From positions 295,790,642-295,854,641 of the forward strand of contig CM040123.1 of assembly GCA_022559845.1 (NCBI GenBank): a DNA stretch of 64,000 nt, in the 5' to 3' direction. A program made the translations under genes and the position numbers. Each line of letters opens with the position of its first letter. The stretch's first letter is position 1. Under the pieces are notes generated by a model. That model was not told the origin of the DNA and searched no databases. It saw nothing but the letters and a program-made list of their open reading frames with translations. This DNA comes from Amorphophallus konjac (Eukaryota > Streptophyta > Magnoliopsida > Alismatales > Araceae). Shown here one piece after another: positions 22,557 to 32,146 of the stretch.

Positions 22557-23717
22557 TTGGGCTACTCCTCAGCATTATTCCCAACGGCTCCAGCCAGCAT
22601 GGCCAATGCCCCTTCAGATGCAGCGGCAGGCTCCCCTGTCAGAACCTTTGCCATCCAATGCTATGACTTCGGCCGCATTATTGATGCAGCCCCCCACCTC
22701 TGCCCTCAACTAGAGGAGCCATCTATGCTGAATAAGTTGATGGTGGAGTAGATGATCGAGGCAAGACTGCCAAAGAGGGGTGGTGATGACTATGCCCCCT
22801 TTGACATATATGAGGTACCATATCCAGCCCATCATGCTGCCAAAAGACTGCCACCCGGCGTCAATAAACTCCCAAAATTTGACAAATACAATAGGCAAGG
22901 CTCCCCGAAAGAACATATTGCACATTATATGATAGTCATGGGCGACTTGGCTGCAGACGAGTCATACCTACTGAAGTTCTTCGGGTCTTCACTGACAGGA
23001 CCTACCTTCGAATGGTATTCCAACTTACCGGTCGGGTCTATCAAGGACTGGCATGATATGTAGCAGAAATTCACTGAAAGATTCCACGTCACCGAGGCAA
23101 AGGTGACCATGGCTGAGCTATTGGCAGTCAAGCAAAAAGATAATGAAACAGCTGCAGAATATATCAAGAAATGGAGGGATCTCAGCACAAGGTGCCGGCG
23201 TCCCCCGCATCCAGAAGATGCAATACAAATATGCAAACAAAATCTGAAGAATGAGATTCTGGAAAAGATGATCGGAATAGAAATCCGGTCATTTGACTGA
23301 TTAAGTGATATTGCCACGGAGGTTGAAGATTTCTTCACAAGATATCCCTCCATTTCTGCTGGCTCAAGTCATCAAGTCACGAAGGTTGATAAACGACCGA
23401 TGCTAAAAGCAGTCCATACTATCAGGCTCACGGTGAAAAGGCACAAATGGGTGCACAACCCTCCTCTCAATGAACTTGCTGACTGTCGAGAGAGTCATCC
23501 TCTGCAGAGCAAAGCAAAGAAGCTCTATGCCTTCCCCCGCGATCGGACTCGAGCATTGTTCGAGTGGGCTGTCAAATATAGCAAAATCAGGCTTCCGAAG
23601 ACAAAGAGACCTGATGACGTCAGAAGAAGAGATGATCCTTACTTCTGCCCCTACCATCAAATCTTGGGGTACCCTATTGAGATTGCCAAAGATTCAAAGA
23701 CATCACCCAAGGCTTAA
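22557..23717 (+). pseudogene. Tat-type gag core, first copy, three nonsense codons
   Basis: Read in one frame it gives the gag capsid-like core typical of Tat elements: LPKFDKYNRQGSPKEHIAHY, then FEWYSNLP, then EYIKKWRDLSTRC and QICKQNL. A C-terminal segment has KLYAFPRDRTRALFEW and a YHQ box. In Tat Gag this tail holds a zinc-knuckle-like motif, here only partly kept. Stops are TAG 22749, TAG 23061 and TGA 23298, with no frameshift. The product would be truncated and inactive. Confidence 0.8.
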
Positions 23718-23737
23718 TAAAAAGAGGGGAGCTACAA

Positions 23738-25654
23738 ATGGAGGAGGACAGAGTCGATCCTCCGCGCCCTCATGAAGTGCCTACTCCGGGGGCATCAATT
23801 AATGTAATATCTCTATGTCAGCGACTGCCTGAAGAAGTGCCAGAGGCTTTTAGCCAACACACCAATGAAGACTGTGCCCTAGCGCCTGAAGAAAAGCAGA
23901 GAAATTGGCAAGCATCGTCAATGAAGAAAAGAACAAGATCAACATCCCTTCTGACTCCAAGAGTCCATGTTAGTGGAGCCATGGGCCGGCCCGCTCCGCC
24001 CCATATAGCTCCGGCTTGGCATCAAATAGCCCCTCCTATGGCTATCAGAAGGCCAGTGGATAACACAAAGAAACAAGCCCTGGCGCGGGCGCATGAAGAA
24101 ATCAACTCAGCCGTGGAACGGCTACAAACTATTACAGACAGGCTAGACGAGTAGGAGCAGCTCAAGAGCCAACCTATGCAGGTCAAGAAGCATGCCCTTC
24201 AAGGACACAATAAGTCTCACGGGCTAACAAAAGGAATTAAAGAAAAGGCAAGGGTGTTCAATGCACCGAACGACCCACTGCGGGGGCAGAGGCCAGCCAT
24301 ATGGGAGAAGGAAAATGAGAATACAAAAGCTAAAATAAGATATGTTGCTCTCTCTTGTAACATGCTGTCAGCACCGTCCAGTGTGGCTCAAGCTGCTGAT
24401 GAAGAAGATGAAGAAATTTGCTTTATGCCAAAAGGAGCAAATCAGGCTAAAGCTTCTGCCTCCTATCATGCTGCTAGACCCGGGAGGATATCAAGACACC
24501 CGTCAACCAACAAGGGGGGGCAATACCACGTTCCTCCTCCATTCAAAGGTATAAAACCCAGGGAGTTCATCTCGAAGAAATCGGGCGCATCCAGCAACAA
24601 TGACGGAATGCCACTCACCCTAGTCAGACCGGAGGCGCAAGATAGCACTCCCGGCCCCTCTTGGCAAGGCCCCGCTGTAGTGGCACTGCTAAACTAGAAG
24701 CAGCAGGAAATTGAAATGCTGCAAAGGCAGCTGAATGAAATGAATCTAGGTCCACCTATGCCACAACTGGCAGGACATCTACATGAGGCGACACAAGGTG
24801 GTGCTAGCTCACCTGAAGCTTCAGCATGACCAGTCATACCCCGAATAGCACATGATCTTACAGGGGGTATCCTCCCTCAACCACTCAAACATATAGTCTC
24901 CCGAGCACGTCAGGGGGCAACTAAAGCATCTCCGAAGATGGTGCCAATGAGACCGCGCATGCAGTCAGACGAGCTGAAGGCAAAACAAATAATGAATGTT
25001 GAGACAACCGAAGAGGAAGTCACCGAGCCCGTATTACAAGCAGCCAAACAAACAGATAATGAGTCTGTCATGGACTACATAAGAAGGTGGAGGAATCTCC
25101 GTGAAAGATGCAGACATCCACCAAGCTACGGGGACTCTGTTCAAATCTGCAAAGAAAATTTGAGAATAGAAATTCTACGATGGGTCATTGACATTGAAGT
25201 CACGACCTTCGAACAACTAGGCGACATTGCAGCTAATGCCGAAGCAGTTCTGGCAAGGCTTTGCTCGTCCTATACGGCCTCGAGACAAAAGAATAAACCA
25301 ATCAACAAGCCTTCGGTACAGTAAGAAGTTTGCACCTCAAATTTTGAAGCCTTGGAGCAACAGAAGAAGAAAATAAAAGAGGCATCTTCCGCCGATCCGG
25401 CAAAGCAAGGGCCCTCCTTAAGGGACAAAACGATGAAACTGTATTCCTTTCCAAAGGACAAGACTAGGGCACTTTTTGAGTGGGCCCGTGAATACGGCAA
25501 AATAGTGCTTCCGGAGCCAAAGAAGCCAGGCGATGCCGAAAGAAAAGACGATCCACGATTCTATCCTTATCACCAAATGTTGGAGCATCCCATTGAGGAT
25601 TGCTATGTGTTCAAGGGCATTATTGAAGGCCTGATCAAGAAAGGCAAACTATAG
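23738..25654 (+). pseudogene. Tat-type gag, second (duplicated) copy, several nonsense codons
   Basis: One frame runs from 23738 to 25654 with stops at 24152, 24695, 24827 and 25322. It repeats the coiled coil (near 24700), the gag core (YIRRWRNLRERCRHPP, QICKENL, 25040-25250) and the tail (KLYSFPKDKTRALFEW at 25436, then YHQMLEHPIEDCYVFKG) seen in the first copy about 1.92 kb upstream. The N-terminal half of the core (PKFDKY...FEWYSNLP) is missing here, about 400 bases. The tail keeps His and Cys of the knuckle but lacks the first Cys. This is an internal gag duplication inside a non-autonomous element. Confidence 0.8.
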
Positions 25655-27030
25655 ATGGGTAGTATAAGGTGGACCCACCGCGCCCTCATCAAATATCTAT
25701 CCTCAAAAGAGCAGTCCCGCGCGGTGTTACCGCCTCAACTGCTCCTCACAAATCTGGCTGAAGCCGATGTCTAGCAGGCCCGCATAGCTTGACTGCGAAT
25801 GCTTGCCAACAAAAAGAAGAATGGCAAATGAAGCAAAAAAAAAGAAAAAAAAAGAAAGAAAGGAAAGGCCCTGTTCTGGGGGCATGCACAAAAAAAAAAA
25901 AGAGAGAAGAGAAGAGAACAAAATGAAAAAAAGGAGGGCAAATGAAATTTACACATATAGACATAGGGCTTTGCCTATTGAATCTGAGATGTCATCTCTC
26001 AGAAGGTTGGGACTTCCAAAAAAAAAATTGAAGTAAAGTGGAGGAGGCCTTGATGGCTGCATCTGTCAAAAGATATATCACTCCCCCCCATGTCATGGTC
26101 CGTGCCAAATAAGAAACTACCATTGTGGGGTTGGCGTGGTGGAGCGAACCACTTATCCCCTCTCTGAGGGGGTGAGCGCTCTCCTATGCACTCACTTGGT
26201 CTGTTTAAAAATAAATGGATGAAGGTAGTGACGCTTACACTGCACTGCACTTCAGCATCATCTGAGCTGTCTGTTCAAAAAATGAATGCATGAATGCAAA
26301 AAGGGGGAAAGGAACTTATATGGTCAGCAAGGCCTCCCCATCCTCCCCATAGGCAGAAGACTCCTTAGTAGCATTGCATGGTGAATGCCCAAGGAATAAT
26401 GAAATGATTGCATCATCTGTGGAGGTGGGAGGACCCTGCAACTGCAGCTTCTAAGGATAAGCGTCAAGAGGAGGACACTTGGCGTAAGCGCCGGAGGCCC
26501 GAACCGAAGCTATTTGGAGCATCTCCTAAAGAAATCAATGATGAAAGAAAATAGCTATTGATCTGATGTATAGCTGTCACTAAATACTCCCAGGGGGATC
26601 ATGTTAATCAACAGTCCCACCGACGCTAAAGGACTTTCATTGGCCACTAGGCCTCCCATTTCAAATACGGGTCCAAACCCTGTTGGGGAATGAAAAGAAC
26701 AAGTCCTCCCGAGTTGTCTGCACTCTCGGCTCCTTTATCCTCATCAAGCCAACAAATAGGCACCTTTCGGCTTCTAGTGGCCTATCTCAGCACCCCTGGT
26801 CCCACCAAAATTCATGGTGCCTTGCCGCCCTCCTATCACATGGGGATACTCCCCACTCGTCCCACCAAGACTAACCCTCCACACTTGATCTGGGACCTAT
26901 GCTCCCAGCCAATGCACTCTCATGGCCTTTCGGCATTCAGCCACAACAATGCCATATTTGTCTCATGGGACTCTCCTATCAATGCCAGTTTGGATTCCTT
27001 GTCCAATGTCGGCCTAATAAAATATCCTAT
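25655..27030 (+). other. non-coding spacer after gag
   Basis: There is no recognisable gene. A purine-rich stretch (25806-25945) of A/G runs gives lysine/glutamate ORFs that I reject. Some dyads occur (CCCCTC at 26157 with GAGGGG at 26166). From about 26750 the sequence becomes C/T-rich and passes into the arrays. Confidence 0.6.
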
Positions 27031-27033
27031 TTC

Positions 27034-27350
27034 CTTGGCATAAGGCACTCTGCCCTTGTCAATCTCAAAATTTGCCCATCAGCCCCGTCGGGCCGAGCCC
27101 ACAAAAGCTTTCCCTTGGTCGGAGGTGCTCTGCCCTAGCCGAACTTGAAAATCACCTTCTGTCCCATCGGGTTGGGTCCACAAAGTCTTTTCCTTGGCCT
27201 GAGGTGCTCCGCCCTCGCCAAGCTCAAAAATATGCTTCGTCCCACTGGGTAGGATTCATAAAGCCCTCTTCCTTGGCCTGAGGCACTCCGCCCTCGCCGA
27301 ACCCCAAAATTATCCTTTGTCCTACTGGGTAGGATTCATAAAACCCTTTC
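27034..27350 (+). repeat. minisatellite 1, 79-bp period, about four units
   Basis: CCTTGG recurs at 27113, 27192, 27271 and 27350, exactly 79 apart. Each unit holds a dyad with arms such as CTTGGC and GCCAAG around a GCTCCGCCCT core, and a second short CCCA.C.GGG element. It changes into the 41-bp array at its right end. Confidence 0.85.
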
Positions 27351-27790
27351 CTTGGTCTAGTGGCACTCCGCCTTGACCGAACTACCTTTACCTTGGTCTA
27401 ATGGCACTCCGCCCTGATCGCGCCACCCTTTCCTTGGTCTGGTGGCATTCCGCCCTAACCGAGCTACCCTCACCTTGGTTTGGTGGTGCTCCGCCCTAGC
27501 CGAGCTACCCTTACCATGGTCCAGTGGCACTCCGCCCTGACCGAGCTACTCTTTCCCCGGTCTAGTGGCATTCCGCCCTGACCGAGCTACCCTTTCCTCG
27601 GTCTGGTGGCACTCCGCCCTGACCGAGCTACCCATTCCTTGGTCCAGTGGCACTCCGCCCTGACCGAGCTACCCTTTCCTTGGTCTAGTGGCATTCCGCC
27701 CTGACCGAGCTACCCTTTCCTCGGTCTGGTGGCACTCCTCCCTGACCGAGCTACCCTTTCGTTGGCTAGTGGCACTCCGCCCTCGCTAGG
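27350..27790 (+). repeat. minisatellite 2, 41-bp period, about eleven units
   Basis: CCGAG recurs at 27541, 27582, 27623, 27664 and 27705. The typical unit has outer arms CTCGGTC (27597-27603) and GACCGAG (27621-27627) and inner arms GGC (27608) and GCC (27616) around a five-base loop. Neighbouring units vary between CTTGGTC and CTCGGTC, pairing retained by G-T or Watson-Crick pairs. Confidence 0.9.
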
Positions 27791-28290
27791 CCCGCCGGGC
27801 TCTTGGACATCAATCCCTAGCCCCACCAACAGAATAAATAGTCAAATTCATCAATAGTCCCACCGGACAAAATATCCCGCATCGCAGACGAGACTGCGTC
27901 GGGGAGCCCAACAAAAAAAAACAACAACAAATAATAACAAAAATAATGTTAACAAAAAAAAGGAAATGAAAAGAAGATAGAAATGAGTAAGAAAAATGAT
28001 GGATGATGAAGATGAATAAAAAAAGGGGAAAATGATGATTTAAAATAAATTTAAATAAACCCAACACAATTCAATAAATCCAATAAGCTAAGCAAAATCA
28101 ATCAACTCAATAAATCAATAATCTCAACAAACCCAATAAACCCAATGAACTCAACCAATAGACTCAATAAACTCAATAAGCTCAATAAAGCCAATAAATC
28201 CAATAAACTCAATAAACCTAACAAAATTCAATAAACTTAACCAATCCAAGCTAATAAACCAATAAAAGATTCCTTCACTTTGTCTCAGAT
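27791..28290 (+). repeat. A-rich spacer with CAATAAAC-type simple repeat
   Basis: An A-rich stretch (27905-28040) is followed by about 200 bases of irregular CAATAAAC/CTCAATAA repeats (28060-28270). There is no coding potential. It separates two minisatellite blocks. Confidence 0.7.
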
Positions 28291-29240
28291 CTTCTAGCTG
28301 AGCAAGGTTCGTTGATCCCGACATCTCCACGGGTCAACATTCATATTCTGTTCTGGCTTAGACCTCACGTCTTCGCCAAGTTGGTCAGCTTCGACATGAC
28401 GTCGGGTTGACATCTTCATCTACACATTCTACCCTTGCTTCAGATCTCTCGTCTGAGCGAGGTTGGTTGACTCCGACACTTCGTCAGGGTTGACATTGAT
28501 ATTTAGCCCTGGGTCTGGGCCTCTCATACGACTACAATCTAGTCTACCCTCACCCCAAACCTTCTATCGGGGCAGGGCCCATTGACTTCGACATTCCGTC
28601 GAGTCAACACCTATCCTACATTATACCCTTGGCTTAGGCCTCACGCCTCTACCAAATTCGTTGGCTTCGACATGACGTCAAGTCAACACCTATCCTACAT
28701 TATGCCCTTGGCTTAGACCTCACGTCTCTGTCAAGTTTGTTGGCTCCGACAGGACGTCGAGTCAACACATATCCTATATTCTTCCCTTGGCTTAGGCCTT
28801 ACGCCTCTGCCAAGTTCGTTGGCCTCGACAGGACGTTGAGTCAACATTTATACCCTATATCCTACCCTTGGCTTAGGCCTCACGCCTTCGCCGAGTTCAT
28901 TGACTTCGACATTCCATCGAGTCAACACCTATCCTACATGATGCTCTTGATTTAGGCCACCCGCCTTCGCCAACTTTGTTGAGTTTCACAGAACGTTAAG
29001 TCAACACCTATATTGTGTTCTGCCTTTGGTTCTGGCCTTACGCCTTTTCCAAGTTAGTTGACTTTGACAAGTCTGTCAAGTCAACGGCCATATTCTGCCC
29101 TGGCCTGGACCCTTCGTCTCCTCCAGGTTGGTCGTGTTCGACATGACGTCGAGACGACAACAATGCTTTATTTCTGCCCTTTCCTAGACATACCGCCTAG
29201 GCAAGGTTTGTTAAGTCTGACATCCCGTCAGGTTAACATT
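28291..29240 (+). repeat. minisatellite 3, 79-bp period with two dyads per unit
   Basis: AGTCAAC recurs at 28602, 28681, 28760, 28839, 28920, 28999 and 29079. Dyad one has outer arms CTTGGC/GCCAAG (28786/28809) and inner arms AGGC/GCCT (28794/28803). In the next unit upstream the inner arms are AGAC/GTCT (28715/28724). Dyad two joins TTGACTTCGAC (28582) with GTCGAGTCAA (28598), and often contains TGACGTC. Older units at the left are more diverged. Confidence 0.88.
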
Positions 29241-29545
29241 CATATTCTACCTCTGGCTCAAACCTTTCATCTGGCCAGTCAATAAAAAGACCCGTTCACC
29301 TTTGGCTTGGATCCTTTTGTCCAGCCAGACGATAAAAAGACCTTTCTACCTCTGGCTTGGACCTTTCGTCTAGTCAGTCAACAAAAAGACCCTTTCACCT
29401 TTGGTATGGACCTTCCGTCTGACCATACAACAAAAAGACCCATTCACCATCGGCTTGGGCCTTTCGTCCGGCCGGAAACAAAAAGACCCTTTTTACCTGT
29501 GGCTCTGCCCTTCCATCCAGTTGGAGAACAAAAGACCCCTTCTAT
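29240..29545 (+). repeat. minisatellite 4, 49-50-bp period, six units
   Basis: AAAAAGA recurs at 29284, 29334, 29383, 29432 and 29479, with a shortened copy near 29528. Units contain imperfect dyads such as TGGCTTGGA paired with TCCAGCCA around 29303-29327. The CCTTTCGTC core resembles that of the next array. Confidence 0.85.
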
Positions 29546-30505
29546 CATCGGCATCATGACCTGCCGTCTAGGCCGATGTACAGACCATTCGTCAGCATCA
29601 TGACCTTTCGTCTAGGCTGGCACGTTAACCAACAAAAAATATTATTGTACGGCGTCATGACTTTATGTCTAAGCCGTTAAATATTCTTATCCGGCGTCAT
29701 GGCTTCCCGCCTAAGTCGGTAAATATTCTGCCTTGGCGTCATGGCCTTCCGCCTAAGCCAAGCTGTACGGCGTCATAACTTTATGTCTAAGCTGTTAAAT
29801 ATTCTGCCTTGGCGTCATGGCCTTCCGCCTAAGCCAAGTTGTACGGCGTCATGACTTTATGTCTAAGCCGTTAAATATTCTGCCTTGGCGTCATGGCCTT
29901 CCGCCTAAGCCAAGTTGTCTAGCATCATGGCTTTTCGCCTAAGTCGGTAAATATTCTGCCTTTGCATCATAGCCTTCCACCTAAGTCATATTGTACGGCG
30001 TCATGACTTTACGTCTAAGCAGTTAAATATCCTTGTCCGGCGTCATGGCTTTTCTTCTAAGCCGGTAAATATTCTGCCTTGGTGTCATGGCCTTCTGCCT
30101 AAGCCAAATTGTACGGCGTCATGACTTTATGTCTAAGCCGTTAAATATTCTGCCTTGGCGTCATGGCCTTCCGCCTAAGCCAAGTTGTCCGGCGTCATGG
30201 CTTTTCGTCTAAGTCGGTAAATATTCTGCCTTGGCGTCATGGCCTTCCGCCTAAGCCAAGTTGTACGGTGTCATGACTTTTTGTCTAAGTCGTTAAATAT
30301 CCTTGTCTGGCGTCATGGCTTTCCACCTAAGCCGGTAAATGTTCTGCCTTGGCATCATGGCCTTACGCCTAAGACAAGTTATACGGCGTCATGACTCTAT
30401 GTCTAAGCCATTACATATTCCCCCTTGGCGTCATGACCTTACGTCTAAGCCAAGTCATCCGGTGTCATGACCTTTGGTCTAAGCCGACAAACCTCTTACC
30501 CTGGG
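29546..30505 (+). repeat. minisatellite 5, 34-42-bp monomers, about 24 hairpin units
   Basis: Each monomer is outer arm, GTCAT, inner arm, 4-5-base loop, inner arm, TAA, outer arm. Outer arms fall in classes CTTGGC/GCCAAG (29732/29757), ACGGC/GCCGT (29843/29867), CCGGC/GCCGG (30037/30061) and CATCGGC/GCCGATG (29546/29572). Inner arms are GGC/GCC, GAC/GTC or GACC/GGTC (30469/30476). Outer and inner classes combine freely (CTTGGC outer with GAC inner at 30424-30454). Confidence 0.9.
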
Positions 30506-31262
30506 CTCAGAACTGTTGTCCTAACTAACGAACGAAAAGACCTCCTTTGGTTTCATACCAACCCGTGATCCCTCTAGGGATTTACCATCACATATGACAC
30601 CTTCTCTCCAATGCCATGGCATCGGGCTCCCGACGCCCGAATCATTGCGGGCATGCCCATTAAGCCCTTTAGAAAGGAGAAAACAAAAAAATAGAAGAAA
30701 CAAAGAGAGAAAGAAACAAAAAAGAAAGAAAAAGAGAGTAAAGGAAGAAAAAAAGAAAAGAAAAAAAAGAAGAAGAAAGAAAAAAAGAGCAGGAAGAAGA
30801 AGCAAAAAAAAAAGAACAGAAGGAAAAATGATAATCATGGCGTGATTTGTGTGCTTGCCTGCCTCACGTGCATGTCTGCCTGAAATATAATGTTAATATG
30901 CTTCCTTCAAATTTCTAAGGCCGCGTACTCCTTTGCTAAATAATGTTACCCTGATTCAGGATATGTGTGCGTCACGGCATACACTAAGGAACGAAAAGCC
31001 AATTCTCGGTGAGTGCATACGGCTAGGGGAAGAGTCGTAGCTATGTTGCTAGCACAACTCGCATGATATACCCTAGGCGAAACTCCCACACTTTGCGCAC
31101 AATATGAGCAATGGTCCTTAGCCATAGGGACGTCGTAAATTCTTCTTAACACTTCGTGGATGCTCAAATCTCTACACTCGCGTAAAGGGTGACCGTGAGG
31201 AAAAAGTTGCCTACCCCCTTTAAAAAAAAAGAAAAAAATGATGATAGTGATAAGTGGAATGT
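30506..31262 (+). other. non-coding spacer with purine-rich tract
   Basis: A purine-only stretch (30665-30830) of A and G runs is followed by ordinary non-coding sequence. ORFs on either strand (poly-Lys/Arg or poly-Phe/Leu) follow composition. I see no gene or motif. Confidence 0.6.
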
Positions 31263-31610
31263 GAATCCAAGTAGCCAGGAATTCTCACTGAAACAAATGA
31301 GGAGACTTGCGCGAAAACGGTGCAGCAAACCCTACAATTAAAGTAAGGATGAATCCAAGTAGCTGGGAATCCCTATTGAGACACATGAGGAAACTCGCGT
31401 CAAACGGTGAAATCCATCATAAAACCATAATATAGGATGAATCCTAGTAGCCAGGAATCCCCATTGAGACATATGAGGAGACTCTCGTCAAATGGTGAAA
31501 TCCACAATAGTATCATAATAAAGGACGAATCCTAGTAGCCGGGAATCCCCATTGAGACACATGAGAAAACTCACGCCGAACGGTGAAGCCCAAAATTAAG
31601 AAATAAATAA
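31263..31610 (+). repeat. minisatellite 6, four 88-bp units
   Basis: GAATCC(A/T)AGTAG recurs at 31263, 31351, 31439 and 31527, exactly 88 apart. The body is well conserved (GGGAATCCCCATTGAGACAC, then AACGGTGAA). It lies about 0.5 kb before the polypurine tract. Confidence 0.92.
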
Positions 31611-32132
31611 GGGGGTTGTGCGAAGCTACCAAAAGCCGAGAGTCCCAAATGCATGTGTAGGCAATAAAGTAATCCTCGAGTGTTACTCAGAACGTCTGCG
31701 CGTCGCTATGTCTAGGGTTCACTACCCATATAATTGTACTTTCACACTATGGAGGAATAGTCCTGGGTGTAGATTGTGGTTTATGCTATGCATATGTTCT
31801 ACGCGGCATCCCCTTTACGCATGCACATCTCCCTTAGTTGTGCTTCGTGAGCCGCACTCTGTCCGTGAGTCGTCGGCACTGTCCTTATCCTATCCCTGTT
31901 ATAGGGGAACTATGCTACATATATTTACTCTATGCTTGCAGTCAATGAGTGCCTGCGTTCTTGGATGAGGTTATATATAAAAAAAGGAGATAATAAAAAT
32001 GAATGATAAAATAAGAAATAAATGAATGATGATAAATAGAAATGGAATATAAAAAAACATGCAGTATTTTCAAACGGGCTATGGGCTACACCCGCACGTC
32101 CCGCTCTTTCGTCCCTCTATCGCGACACCCGC
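31611..32132 (+). other. non-coding sequence before the 3' LTR
   Basis: About 500 bases with no gene. An AT-rich stretch at 31970-32055 precedes a GC-rich run leading into the polypurine tract. The 116-codon ORF at 31618 has no domain. Confidence 0.5.
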
Positions 32133-32143
32133 GGGTGGGGGGC
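32133..32143 (+). other. polypurine tract of the 20-kb element
   Basis: GGGTGGGGGGCAT immediately precedes the 3' LTR. G-rich tracts of this form prime plus-strand synthesis in Tat elements. Confidence 0.8.
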
Positions 32144-32146
32144 ATT

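Noticed and set aside
27350..30505. Regular direct repeats resembling a CRISPR array
   Set aside because: Repeats are contiguous without unique spacers, lie inside a plant retrotransposon, and no cas genes are present.
30521..30845. Poly-Lys/Arg ORF and its minus-strand poly-Phe/Leu counterpart
   Set aside because: Both come from a purine-only tract; composition explains them.
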